Assembly (NCBI GenBank): GCA_002480495.1
Contig: DLCG01000008.1
Coordinates: forward strand, 156,635 to 220,634
Length of the DNA stretch: 64,000 nt
Reading direction: 5' to 3'
From: Rhodobiaceae bacterium UBA7804
GTDB lineage: Bacteria > Pseudomonadota > Alphaproteobacteria > Parvibaculales > Parvibaculaceae
The translations under genes were made by a program, and so were the position numbers. Shown one piece after another: positions 26,062 through 34,754 of this stretch (positions within the stretch are counted from its first letter, which is position 1; each line of letters starts with the position of its first letter). A model generated the notes under the pieces. It did no database searches and had not been told where the DNA came from. It saw only the letters and a program-made list of their open reading frames with translations.

Positions 26062-27525
26062 TCAGCTTGCACCGCCGGGATAATTGGGGGCTTCGCGCGT
26101 AATCGTCACGTCATGGACATGGCTTTCGCGCAGGCTTGCCGAAGAGATGCGCACGAATTCGGCGTTCTTCTGGAAGTCCTTCACGGTCGCATTGCCGGTA
26201 TAGCCCATCGCGGCCCGGAGACCGCCAACGAGCTGATGGATGACGGTGCCAACCGGTCCCTTGTAGGGCACCTGGCCTTCAATGCCTTCCGGCACGAGCT
26301 TCAGCGAATCCTTCACGTCCTGCTGGAAGTAGCGGTCGGCGGAGCCCACCGCCATCGCGCCCACAGAGCCCATGCCGCGATAGGCCTTGTAGGAACGGCC
26401 CTGAAAGAGGAAGACCTCGCCCGGGCTTTCCTCCGTGCCGGCGAAGAGCGAGCCGAGCATGGCGCAATCCGCGCCTGCGGCGATCGCCTTGGCGAGGTCG
26501 CCGGAGAACTTGATGCCGCCATCGGCGATGACAGGCGTATCGGTCTTACGAGCGGCCTCGACCACATCCATGATGGCGGTGAGCTGGGGTACGCCCACAC
26601 CCGCCACGATGCGTGTCGTGCAGATCGAGCCCGGGCCGATACCGACCTTGATACCGTCTGCGCCCGCATCGATGAGCGACATGGCGGCGGCGGCAGTTGC
26701 GACGTTGCCCGCGATCACCTGCGTCTTGTTGGAGAGCTTCTTGATGCGCGTAACCGCATCGGCGACGCGCGCCGAATGACCATGCGCCGTGTCCACCACA
26801 ATCACGTCGGCGCCGGCGGCGATGAGCGCCTCGGAGCGGCCATAGCCCTCGTCGCCAACGGTCGTCGCGGCGGCAACGCGAAGGCGGCCCTGCTCGTCCT
26901 TAGCGGCGTTCGGGTGAAGCTGCGCCTTCTCGATGTCCTTAACCGTGATCAGGCCGACGCAACGATAGGCATCATCCACCACCAGCAGCTTCTCGATACG
27001 GTGCTTGTGAAGGAGACGCTTCGCCTCCTCCTGGCTGACACCGTCGGCGACCGTGATGAGGTTTTCCTTCGTCATCAGGTTGCGGACAGGCTCTTTCGGA
27101 TTGCTCGCAAAGCGGACGTCACGGTTGGTCAGAATGCCGACCAGCTTGCCGGAATCGGGCTCGACCACGGGAATGCCGGAAATGCCGTGGCGCTGCATCT
27201 CCGAAAGCGCCTCGGAGAGCATCGCGTCGGGACCGATGGTAACCGGGTTCACCACCATGCCGCTTTCGAACTTCTTCACCTGGCGGACCTGCTCGGCCTG
27301 CGCTTCCGGCGTCATATTGCGATGGAGTACGCCAATGCCGCCCGCCTGAGCCATGGCGATTGCGAGGCGCGCTTCCGTCACCGTGTCCATGGCGGCGGAC
27401 ATGATGGGGATACCCAGATCGATTGTTCGAGTGAGGCGGGTGCGCGTGTCGGCTTGAGTGGGCAGGACCGTGGAAGCGGCTGGGAGCAGAAGAACGTCGT
27501 CGAACGTCAGTGCTTCACGGATCAT
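26062..27525 (-). CDS. guaB: Inosine-5'-monophosphate dehydrogenase
   Basis: GuaB oxidises IMP to XMP, the rate-limiting step to GMP. The 487-residue TIM barrel is interrupted by two CBS domains (about 95-210, including GIPVVEPDSGKLVGILTNRD), which bind nucleotides. The catalytic loop GIGPGSICTTR has the active Cys, and the flap region GMGSVGAM and ADRYFQQ follows. GGAGG precedes the ATG. It is upstream of rsmB by 28 bp and may be co-transcribed. Confidence 0.97.
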   Translation of the reverse strand: MIREALTFDDVLLLPAASTVLPTQADTRTRLTRTIDLGIPIMSAAMDTVTEARLAIAMAQAGGIGVLHRNMTPEAQAEQVRQVKKFESGMVVNPVTIGPDAMLSEALSEMQRHGISGIPVVEPDSGKLVGILTNRDVRFASNPKEPVRNLMTKENLITVADGVSQEEAKRLLHKHRIEKLLVVDDAYRCVGLITVKDIEKAQLHPNAAKDEQGRLRVAAATTVGDEGYGRSEALIAAGADVIVVDTAHGHSARVADAVTRIKKLSNKTQVIAGNVATAAAAMSLIDAGADGIKVGIGPGSICTTRIVAGVGVPQLTAIMDVVEAARKTDTPVIADGGIKFSGDLAKAIAAGADCAMLGSLFAGTEESPGEVFLFQGRSYKAYRGMGSVGAMAVGSADRYFQQDVKDSLKLVPEGIEGQVPYKGPVGTVIHQLVGGLRAAMGYTGNATVKDFQKNAEFVRISSASLRESHVHDVTITREAPNYPGGAS

Positions 27526-27637
27526 ACTGCCAACCTCCTGGGCCGTTGGGGACCGGCCACCCTATGCTGTGTTGGCGCTGGCTTTTAACACCTATATGCG
27601 GGAATGCAAAGGGCAGTATGCCGCGGCTGCGAAATAT

Positions 27638-28390
27638 TCACGAAGCAGCTTCGCCATCACTTCCAGAACGCCCCTTAAAGCCCTGAGCTAAAACATACAT
27701 TTCCGCCGAATCGGCCCGGCTGGCCTTGGGTTTGACATGGCGCACGGTCTTGAAGTGCTGCTTCAGGAGCGTCAGAAGCTCATTCTCCGTTCCGCCCCGC
27801 AAGACCTTGGCGAGAAAGGTTCCGCCGGGCGCCAGTACTTCCACCGCAAACTGCGCTGCCACCTCGCACAGATGCATGATGCGCAGGTGGTCCGTCTGCT
27901 TGTGGCCAGTGGTGGGGGCGGCCATATCGGAAAGGACAATGTCCGCCTCCCCGGCCAGAAGCTCCTTCACCTTGTCGTCGGCGCCTTCATCCAGAAAGTT
28001 GAGCTGGAGGATGGTCGCCCCCGGCACGGACTCGGTTTCCAGATAGTCGAGACCGATGACGCGGCCGCTGCGCTCTCCACCTCCGATGGCCTTTGCCCGG
28101 GCAACGGCGACCTGACACCATCCGCCCGGTGCGCAGCCAAGATCGACCACGCGCGAGCCCGGTTTCAGCAAATGATATTTGTCATCGATCTCAGCAAGCT
28201 TGTAAGCCGCGCGGGAGCGATACCCCTCGCGCTTTGCAGCATGAACATAGGGATCATTCAACTGCCGCTGGAGCCAGCGGGCAGAGGATGTCGAGCGCTT
28301 GCGCGCCGTCTTGACCCTCACCTTGAGCGAACGGGCCCCACCATCGGCGGCGCCTCCGCCCTTGCCCTTCCTGTCACCGGCCATCTTCAC
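27638..28390 (-). CDS. rlmE: 23S rRNA 2'-O-ribose methyltransferase RlmE
   Basis: RlmE (FtsJ/RrmJ) methylates U2552 of 23S rRNA in the A-site loop. The 250-residue protein has an Arg/Lys-rich N-terminus, then SRAAYKLAEID carrying the first catalytic Lys, the SAM motif VVDLGCAPGGW, the catalytic Asp in VLSDMAAPTTG, the second Lys in FLAKVLRGG, and the final Glu in SAEMYVLAQG, completing the K-D-K-E tetrad. The GTG at 28390 overlaps the ppx stop as GTGA. An ATG at 28384 is a possible alternative. Confidence 0.95.
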   Translation of the reverse strand: MKMAGDRKGKGGGAADGGARSLKVRVKTARKRSTSSARWLQRQLNDPYVHAAKREGYRSRAAYKLAEIDDKYHLLKPGSRVVDLGCAPGGWCQVAVARAKAIGGGERSGRVIGLDYLETESVPGATILQLNFLDEGADDKVKELLAGEADIVLSDMAAPTTGHKQTDHLRIMHLCEVAAQFAVEVLAPGGTFLAKVLRGGTENELLTLLKQHFKTVRHVKPKASRADSAEMYVLAQGFKGRSGSDGEAAS

Positions 28391-29709
28391 ACCGTTCCAT
28401 TATCGCTCGCCGGATTCGACTTCCTGCGGCGCCGTCTGCGGCGGCGCCTGCGTTTGCCGGCATCCGCCTCCATCAGCGAAAGAAGAATACCCTCGCGCAG
28501 GCCCCGATCCGCGACGCGCAGCCGGTCGGCCGGCCAGGCCCGGGCGATAGCCTCGAATATGGCGCAGCCCGCCAGCACCAGGTCTGCGCGCTCCTGCCCC
28601 ACGCAAGGATGAGCGGCGCGGCTTCGATAGTCCATCTCGAGGAGAGATTGCGTAACGCCATGCACATCCGCCGGCGAAATCCAGACACCATCCACGCGCG
28701 TCCGATCGTAGCGGTTCAGCCCCAGATGCACGCCGGCGATGGTCGTGACCGTGCCCGAGGTGCCAAGCAGATGGAAGCCGGAAGACGCCTTGCCTGTGGA
28801 AGTCTTCAACCGCTCGAGAAAGGGATCGAGCTGTCCGCTCACTTCGTCCACCATCCGTGTATAGACCTCGCGCGGCACTTCCACGCCGCCATGCCGTTCG
28901 GCAAGGGTAACGACCCCGCAAGGGAGCGATATCCAGTCGGCAATCGCCGGGTGGCGGCCATCGGGACCATCCATCCGAACCCATATCAGCTCGGTGGAGC
29001 CCCCGCCGATATCGAACACGAGCGCGGATGCGCAAGACTTGTCGAGGAGCGGCGCACATCCAGCGACTGCGAGGCGCGCCTCGTCTTCCGTGGAGACGAT
29101 CTCCAGCGACAGGCCTGTCTCGTGCCTTACCCGGTCGATGAAATCGGTACCGTTAAGCGCCGTCCTGCAGGCGGCTGTTGCAATGGTCCGCGACCGCGAA
29201 ACGCCGCGGCGGGACATCTTGTCGGCACATATCCGTAGCGCCTCTATCGCGCGCGTCATGGCCGCTTCGCTCAGAGATCCCGTGAGCGCAAGCCCCTCGC
29301 CAAGGCGGACTATTCGAGAATAGGCATCGACGACCTTGAAGCCATCCGGCGCGCGGCGGGCGATCAAGAGGCGGCAATTATTGGTGCCAAGATCGAGAGC
29401 TGCATACAGCTTGTCTGTGGAGGGCTGGCTCCTCGGCGCCTTGCGTACCGGTTTCGCCGGGGGAGCGAGCGGCGCCTTCTCCTTCGCCGCTTCCTTTCGG
29501 GCTTCTTCCTTGCGGCGCCCCCTGCCGCGGCGGCCGCGACGGCGCGATTTCCGAGCAGCGCCCTCTTCCTTGCCCCGCAGATTCACTGTGCCCGCCGCTT
29601 CGCCTTCAGCGGCCGGTTCCTTGGCGGCGGATGGAGCCCGCGACAGGCCCTCATTAGCGGCAGAGGGTTCGCCGGAACCCGACATGCCGCCGTCACCTTC
29701 ATGGTGCAC
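28387..29709 (-). CDS. ppx: Ppx/GppA-family phosphatase with Arg-rich tails
   Basis: This is an ASKHA-fold exopolyphosphatase or pppGpp phosphohydrolase. The 440-residue protein has the phosphate-1 motif LDLGTNNCRLLIA near residue 107, the TAACRTALNG segment, catalytic EDEARLA, phosphate-2 motif FDIGGGSTELIW, and GTSGTVTTIAGV. It lacks the C-terminal HD domain of long Ppx proteins. Both ends are unusual: the first 95 residues are Ala/Glu/Lys/Arg-rich with RRRGRRGRGRRK, and the C-terminus has ten consecutive Arg. These could bind RNA or polyphosphate. Starts at GTG 29709 or ATG 29685 are both possible. It is coupled to rlmE. Confidence 0.9.
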   Translation of the reverse strand: MHHEGDGGMSGSGEPSAANEGLSRAPSAAKEPAAEGEAAGTVNLRGKEEGAARKSRRRGRRGRGRRKEEARKEAAKEKAPLAPPAKPVRKAPRSQPSTDKLYAALDLGTNNCRLLIARRAPDGFKVVDAYSRIVRLGEGLALTGSLSEAAMTRAIEALRICADKMSRRGVSRSRTIATAACRTALNGTDFIDRVRHETGLSLEIVSTEDEARLAVAGCAPLLDKSCASALVFDIGGGSTELIWVRMDGPDGRHPAIADWISLPCGVVTLAERHGGVEVPREVYTRMVDEVSGQLDPFLERLKTSTGKASSGFHLLGTSGTVTTIAGVHLGLNRYDRTRVDGVWISPADVHGVTQSLLEMDYRSRAAHPCVGQERADLVLAGCAIFEAIARAWPADRLRVADRGLREGILLSLMEADAGKRRRRRRRRRRKSNPASDNGTV

Positions 29710-29855
29710 TTTGCTCAGACCCGGGAAGCGCGGGACAACCGCCGGAGGCAGGCCGCGCTATCGACCGGATTCCCTATATTTCAGTTGGGTGAAGTGTAGC
29801 AGCCTCAGCCGCCCGGTAAAGGATGGGGCGAGGCGCAGGAGCAAATCTCGGAAAG

Positions 29856-29929
29856 TGGCTGGGGGACTAGGATTCGAACCTAGACTGGCGGAGTCAGAGT
29901 CCGCTGTCCTACCATTAGACGATCCCCCA
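29856..29929 (-). tRNA. tRNA-Gln (anticodon CTG)
   Basis: The minus strand folds as a complete cloverleaf of 74 nt including an encoded CCA. The acceptor stem TGGGGGA pairs with TCCCCCA. The anticodon stem GCGGA/TCCGC encloses the loop CTCTGAC, giving anticodon CTG for CAG codons. The T-arm has GGTTCGAATCC. No integrase or attachment-site duplication is seen beside it. Confidence 0.96.
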
Positions 29930-30043
29930 AAACGCAGGCTGACCCTCGATTTTCGCCATTCTCATGACGATTCGAGGGACGGCGCGCTCTGGTTACGCGG
30001 GCGCAAACTAGTCGCCGTCCCCCATTTCGTCAACACTCTGAAA

Positions 30044-31870
30044 TCAATGCAATTCGAGGCCCGGCAGATCGCCTTTTGCCCGCCAGTCCTCGAGGATCTT
30101 GATGAAAGCCACCGACCCCGCGCCGTAGAACCCGTTGCGGATGGCGGCCTCGGAAGGCTGCCCCTCGTTGTTGTAGTAGCCGGGGGTGCACTCCTCCAGA
30201 TAGCGGCGGTTGAAGACGGCGACCTTCATCACCTCATCCACCCAGGCATCCTCCGCCTCCTGCGATGTTTCCACCACCCTCGCCTGCCGGTCGATGCACT
30301 GCTTCACGATGTAGGAGAGGTGTTTCGACTGCTCGTTCAGCATATGCGGATAATTGGCGGTAAACCCGGCCTGTGCATTCGAAACGATAAAGCAGTTCGG
30401 GAATCCCCGCGTGTGCATGCCGTGGAGAGAAGAAACACCGTCTTTCCACTTCTCTGTGAGCGAGAGACCATCGCGACCGTAGATTTCGAAACCCGCGCGG
30501 CGCGTATACCCGGTACCCACCTCGAAACCCGTGGCATAGATGAGGCAATCGATCTCGTATTCCTGCCCGTTCGCGACAATGGCATTTTCCGTTATACGCT
30601 CCACTCCCCTGCCCGCCGTATCGATCAGATGAACATTCGGCCGGTTGAAGGTCGCAAGATACTCATCGTGGAAGCAGGGCCGCTTGCAAAACTGGTTGTA
30701 CCAGGGCTTCAGCGCATCGGCGGTGCCGGGATCCTTCACGACATTATCGACACGGGCGCGTATCGACTCCATCTTCTTGAAGTCTGCCAGCTGAACGATC
30801 TCGGCCATTTCAGCGGGCGACACCCCTTCGGTTTTCTTGCGCGCCATAACGAGCAGATTGCCGATGATGTCGGTCCAGCCGTCATTGACGAGATCCTCTT
30901 CCTGGAAACCTCCGGACACGAGCGTGTTGAAGTTGTCCATCCGGTGCTGTTGCCAGCCAGGCTCGAGGCTCCTGGCCCAATCGGGGTCGGTCGGCCGATT
31001 GTTGCGCACGTCGATCGATGAGGGCGTACGCTGGAAAACATAAAGCTCTTTCGCATGTGCACCGAGATGCGGCACGCATTGCACGGCTGTCGCGCCGGTA
31101 CCGATAATGCCGACGCGCTTGTCCTTCAGCTTTTCGAGGCCACCATTGCAGTCGCCGCCGGTGTAACCATAGTCCCAGCGGCTCGTGTGAAAGGAGTGCC
31201 CCCTGAAACCTTCGATGCCCGGAATACCGGGAAGCTTCGGACGGTGCAGCGGGCCGCTCGCGGTGACCACGAAGCGCGCCTTGATGGCGTCCCCTCTATT
31301 CGTATGGACGATCCAGCGCGCGGAAGATTCGTCCCAACGCATTTCCTTCACTTCCGTCTGGAAGAGAGCATCGCGATAGAGATCGAAGTGGCGGCCGATG
31401 GCGCGGCTGTGTTCGAGAATTTCAGCTGCCTTCGAGTATTTCTCGACAGGTATGTAGCCGACCTCCTCCAGAAGAGGCAGGTAGATATAGGACTCGATAT
31501 CGCAGGCAGCGCCAGGATATCGGTTCCAGTACCAGGTGCCTCCGAAGTCACCGCCCTTCTCGATCATGCGGACCCGTTCGACGCCTGCCTCGCGCAGGCG
31601 CGCACCTGCGAGCAGCCCGCCAAATCCGCCACCCACGACGACGACATCTACTTCGTCGCTCAGCGGCTCCCGCGTGAATCCGGTCTCGACATAAGGATCG
31701 TCGAGATAGTGGGCAAACTGTCCCTTGATCTCGACATATTGCTCGTTGCCGTCGGACCGCAGACGCTTGTTGCGTTCGGCCCTGTATTTCTCTTTCAGCG
31801 CAACCGGATCGAATCCCAGTTCGCCCGCATTGATAGTCTGCGCACCGCCGCTTCCCGTTTTCTCCGACAT
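30044..31870 (-). CDS. Flavin-containing Baeyer-Villiger-type monooxygenase
   Basis: The 608-residue protein has the class B flavoprotein layout. An FAD Rossmann motif GGGFGG (80-85) is followed by GGTWYWNRYPGAACD, the Baeyer-Villiger fingerprint F-R-G-H-S-F-H-T-S-R-W-D (222-233), and the NADPH Rossmann motif GIIGTGATAVQ. Such enzymes insert oxygen next to a ketone to make esters or lactones. The long N-terminal extension (about 60 residues before FAD) resembles cyclododecanone or steroid-type monooxygenases. The ATG at 31870 follows GAGGGA. It is a monocistronic-looking gene. The substrate is unknown. Confidence 0.92.
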   Translation of the reverse strand: MSEKTGSGGAQTINAGELGFDPVALKEKYRAERNKRLRSDGNEQYVEIKGQFAHYLDDPYVETGFTREPLSDEVDVVVVGGGFGGLLAGARLREAGVERVRMIEKGGDFGGTWYWNRYPGAACDIESYIYLPLLEEVGYIPVEKYSKAAEILEHSRAIGRHFDLYRDALFQTEVKEMRWDESSARWIVHTNRGDAIKARFVVTASGPLHRPKLPGIPGIEGFRGHSFHTSRWDYGYTGGDCNGGLEKLKDKRVGIIGTGATAVQCVPHLGAHAKELYVFQRTPSSIDVRNNRPTDPDWARSLEPGWQQHRMDNFNTLVSGGFQEEDLVNDGWTDIIGNLLVMARKKTEGVSPAEMAEIVQLADFKKMESIRARVDNVVKDPGTADALKPWYNQFCKRPCFHDEYLATFNRPNVHLIDTAGRGVERITENAIVANGQEYEIDCLIYATGFEVGTGYTRRAGFEIYGRDGLSLTEKWKDGVSSLHGMHTRGFPNCFIVSNAQAGFTANYPHMLNEQSKHLSYIVKQCIDRQARVVETSQEAEDAWVDEVMKVAVFNRRYLEECTPGYYNNEGQPSEAAIRNGFYGAGSVAFIKILEDWRAKGDLPGLELH

Positions 31871-31978
31871 TTCATCCCTCACATATCATGCCGCCTTCTT
31901 TACGTGCGGCGTTCCAAGTTCATTTGCTTTGCGGAAGATGATAACGGAGCCTTACTATCTGTCAAAGAAGGTTCTTCT

Positions 31979-32944
31979 TCAGGAAGACTTCACATTCCAG
32001 AGGTCTCTAGGGTGGACCGGTGTCACTACAATATCGTAGAGACGCCAGTCACTCGCCTCCACCGCATCTCGAATATGGTCGAGCCGAGAGGTCACATCCT
32101 CTTCATCGATAAGCTCCGCGTAGACGGTGCCTGTCAGAAGATGCCCCTCCTCCCGCAGTTTCACTTCCACCGACCTGATGCCCGCAACGGAGATCGCTGC
32201 ATTTCTTGCGCTCTCGATTGCCGGATGTAGCTTGTCACGATCAACCGTGTGAGGAATGCGGTCCGCAAGGTCCCCCATCGCGCGCCAGACGTGCCGGGCG
32301 CCGTCGTGGATCACATCGAGAGAAATGAAAATCGCCGCCACAGCGTCTGCCCACCAGAAGCCGAGGCCAACGCCAACAATTCCAACGATTGCACCGACGC
32401 CCGTCATCCAGTCAGCCTTCTGCATGCTCGCATCGGCGATGAGCGGCTTGTCGTGGATTTCACGAGCGATCGGCATCTTCAGACGGCCGAGGATAACCGG
32501 GGGGATAATGCTGTAGAGCAAAGCCGCCATCATCAGCCAACCGCCCCAGATGTCATATCCAGCCACAGACATGAGACCGATAGTCGGATGCTCCGCCTTT
32601 GAAAGCGCCATGCCATTTTCGACCAGAAGGTAGACGCCAACCAACAGCGTTGCCGTTGCGCCGACCAGGTAAGCGATGGAAACGGAGCGATAAAGACCAA
32701 AGGGAAATCGCTTGGTCGGTCCACGGCGCTCTACCGATGCGGCGGCCAGATAAGCCATTGCCGGAATGAGACTCAGCACATCCTCGATCCACGCCGTCCG
32801 CGTGGCCTGCGCATTGCCGAGCACAAGATAGAGAACCAGAATGACGCTGCTCATCGCGGCGAGCGTTATCCATTCCAGACGTATCGCGCGGCGGCGAAGA
32901 GCCGCCTTGTCGTCCGGCCAGACGAAAGCTTCGCGCGTTCTCAT
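31979..32944 (-). CDS. Cation diffusion facilitator family transporter
   Basis: The 321-residue protein is a CDF metal/proton antiporter. It has six predicted helices, the loop R-F-P-F-G-L-Y-R after helix 2, Asp-rich metal-site segments (WIEDVLSL in helix 2 and ADASMQKADW in helix 5), and a C-terminal cytoplasmic domain (from about residue 210) with the ferredoxin-like strands seen in FieF. Likely metals are Zn, Fe, Co or Mn, and the choice cannot be made here. Its ATG overlaps the stop of the upstream lipoprotein gene (ATGA). Confidence 0.85.
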   Translation of the reverse strand: MRTREAFVWPDDKAALRRRAIRLEWITLAAMSSVILVLYLVLGNAQATRTAWIEDVLSLIPAMAYLAAASVERRGPTKRFPFGLYRSVSIAYLVGATATLLVGVYLLVENGMALSKAEHPTIGLMSVAGYDIWGGWLMMAALLYSIIPPVILGRLKMPIAREIHDKPLIADASMQKADWMTGVGAIVGIVGVGLGFWWADAVAAIFISLDVIHDGARHVWRAMGDLADRIPHTVDRDKLHPAIESARNAAISVAGIRSVEVKLREEGHLLTGTVYAELIDEEDVTSRLDHIRDAVEASDWRLYDIVVTPVHPRDLWNVKSS

Positions 32945-33429
32945 TGCTGCGTCTCCGCCAACAGCTCCCGAGCTTCGCTCTCATGCCGGGACAAGTATGT
33001 TTCGAGAGCGACAAGCCATGCGTTCTCGCCTTTGAGAACGGCCATGACATGCTTTTTCCCGGGAACATAGGGCCGGGAAAAACCGACCTTCGATTTCCAT
33101 GGATCGTCCTGTTGAAAGCCGCCTACAACAATGTCGAGCTTGCGCTCTTCAAGAGCACGCATCGCGGTCGGGCCGGAAATGTCGGCCCAATGAACCTCGG
33201 CATCAAGTGAGGCCGCAAACTGCTCGACGAGTTGAGTCTCAATGCCACTTACCGTCCCGCCGTCGATCTCCGCCCAGGGAGGGTTTTCGACGATGCCCGC
33301 ATAGACGGTCCCGCCCCGCACCCTGTCCAAAGTACCTTCCGGATCCTTCGGATAGTCATCGCAGGCTACTGCAAAGAGGAACAACGACAGGAAAACCAGG
33401 AATACCTTGATTTTTCCCTTGCCTTGCAC
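32941..33429 (-). CDS. Truncated solute-binding protein (SBP_bac_3-like), likely lipoprotein
   Basis: The 162-residue protein has an N-terminal hydrophobic signal (FLVFLSLFLFAVAC, Cys near residue 23). It then shows lobe 1 of an amino-acid-type periplasmic binding protein: TVYAGIVENPPWAEID, GIETQLVEQFAASL, ALEERKLDIVVGG and F-S-R-P-Y. After the hinge (HVMAVLKGENAW) it goes straight to the C-terminal helix (ALETYLSRHE), so lobe 2 appears missing. Full-length relatives are about 250 residues. The GTG at 33429 has GGAG upstream. It is translationally coupled to a CDF transporter, not to an ABC permease. Confidence 0.7.
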   Translation of the reverse strand: MQGKGKIKVFLVFLSLFLFAVACDDYPKDPEGTLDRVRGGTVYAGIVENPPWAEIDGGTVSGIETQLVEQFAASLDAEVHWADISGPTAMRALEERKLDIVVGGFQQDDPWKSKVGFSRPYVPGKKHVMAVLKGENAWLVALETYLSRHESEARELLAETQQ

Positions 33430-33507
33430 GGTTCGATCTCCCGGCTCTGCGCGATCCCTGTACAGTTAAGAGAGGAACGACCTGCGCTGTTCCGGGTTCC
33501 TTCAAGC

Positions 33508-33537
33508 ACAAAGGGCTCCGCCTCGCAGCGGAGCCCT
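33508..33537 (-). terminator. Terminator hairpin after dctP
   Basis: AGGGCTCCGC and GCGGAGCCCT (33512-33521 and 33528-33537) form a perfect 10-bp stem with a 6-nt loop, 25 bp after the dctP stop. On the minus strand it continues as TTTGTG, a short T-run. It should separate the TRAP operon from the lipoprotein/CDF pair. Confidence 0.7.
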
Positions 33538-33562
33538 CCGGGTTTCCCGGTATCGAGAAACT

Positions 33563-34633
33563 TCAGCCGTAGCGGTAGGGCGCGCCGGCCTTGCGCATCG
33601 TATCGGCGTAGTTCTTGAGGATCTGAACGACGCGCGCGTTGCGCTCGCTTTTCTGCGCAACTTCGTCCCAGAACTTCATCGCCTCATCTTCCACCGTTTT
33701 CCATTCCTCTTCGGGAATCGTGGTGAGCTCCAGTTTGCCCCCCGTGGTGCGGTAATGAGCTTCACCCCACCAATACCAGTGCTGGCGATAGTAGTGCGAA
33801 CTGTCGATGCAGAGCTTGAACAGCGTCTTCAGATGATCCGGCAGCGCCTCCCACTTCTCGGTGTTTGCAATGTAGGAACCGGCCCAGGCGCCCGAGATGT
33901 TGTTAGTGAGGTAGTATTTGTTGATGTCCGCCCAACCGACCGTATAGGTCTCGGTCGCGCCGCACCATGCAACGCCGTCGAGTTCGTTGGTCTGGATGGC
34001 CACTTCGATGTCCTCCCAAGGCAACGTGACCGGCACGACGCCAAACCGCTCCAGGAACTTGCCACCCGTGGGGAATGTGAAGACGCGCAGGCCTTTGAGG
34101 TCGTCGAGCTTGCGGATCGGTTTCGTCGTCACGAAGTTGCAGGGATCCCAGGAACCGGTGCTGAGCCAGGTGACGCCAGGCACCTCGGCATAAGCCTCCT
34201 CCCATATCTCGCGAAGTCCGTACCACTCCCAAAGCACCGGTACGTCGAGGCTGTAGCGCGAGGCAAACGGGAAATAGGCGCCGAACACAGACACGTCGAC
34301 GGGAGCGGCCATCGAGTCGTCGTCGCTTTGCGCCGCGTCGATCGTTCCGTTCTGAACGGCGCGGAAGAGCTCGCCCTGCGGCACGAGCTGATCGGACGTA
34401 TAGAGTTCGATCACCATCTCGCCGTTCGCGGCGGTGTTGAATGCGTCGATTGACGGTTTGATCACATGTTCGGCGAGAGCCGGTCCCGCATAGGTCTGAA
34501 GGCGCCATTTGATCGGCGACTGCGCCCGCACAACAGCCGGCGCCGCAAGAGTGGACGCGCCGACGGCTGCGACGCCGACACCCGCCTTTTTCAGAAAGTC
34601 GCGTTTGTTCATCTGCTTGGGATCATCAGTCAT
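33563..34633 (-). CDS. dctP: TRAP transporter solute-binding protein DctP
   Basis: The 356-residue protein begins with a Tat-like signal (N-K-R-D-F-L-K-K-A-G then a hydrophobic core to the AQS site near residue 38; KR replaces RR). The mature part is a DctP-type binding protein with the LQTYAGPALAEHVI start, and the C-terminal segment SHYYRQHWYWWGEAHYR. It resembles the mannitol/chloroaromatic and 2-oxo-acid (TakP) subgroup, so a 2-oxoacid or other carboxylate is a likely ligand. It is third in the dctQ-dctM-dctP order. Confidence 0.9.
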   Translation of the reverse strand: MTDDPKQMNKRDFLKKAGVGVAAVGASTLAAPAVVRAQSPIKWRLQTYAGPALAEHVIKPSIDAFNTAANGEMVIELYTSDQLVPQGELFRAVQNGTIDAAQSDDDSMAAPVDVSVFGAYFPFASRYSLDVPVLWEWYGLREIWEEAYAEVPGVTWLSTGSWDPCNFVTTKPIRKLDDLKGLRVFTFPTGGKFLERFGVVPVTLPWEDIEVAIQTNELDGVAWCGATETYTVGWADINKYYLTNNISGAWAGSYIANTEKWEALPDHLKTLFKLCIDSSHYYRQHWYWWGEAHYRTTGGKLELTTIPEEEWKTVEDEAMKFWDEVAQKSERNARVVQILKNYADTMRKAGAPYRYG

Positions 34634-34754
34634 CTGAAAGACTCCTTCTTCTCTGGATGGTTACGGGTCGTATCCAGCCCCAATGCCAGACCCGGCCCAC
34701 ACGCACGAAGAAATCCGCTACTGCCTTGAACGCCTGAACTTTCTAAGTCGACTC

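Noticed and set aside
29856..29929. tRNA-Gln as an integration site for a mobile element
   Set aside because: There is no integrase, no direct repeat of the tRNA 3' end and no shift in gene type on either side.
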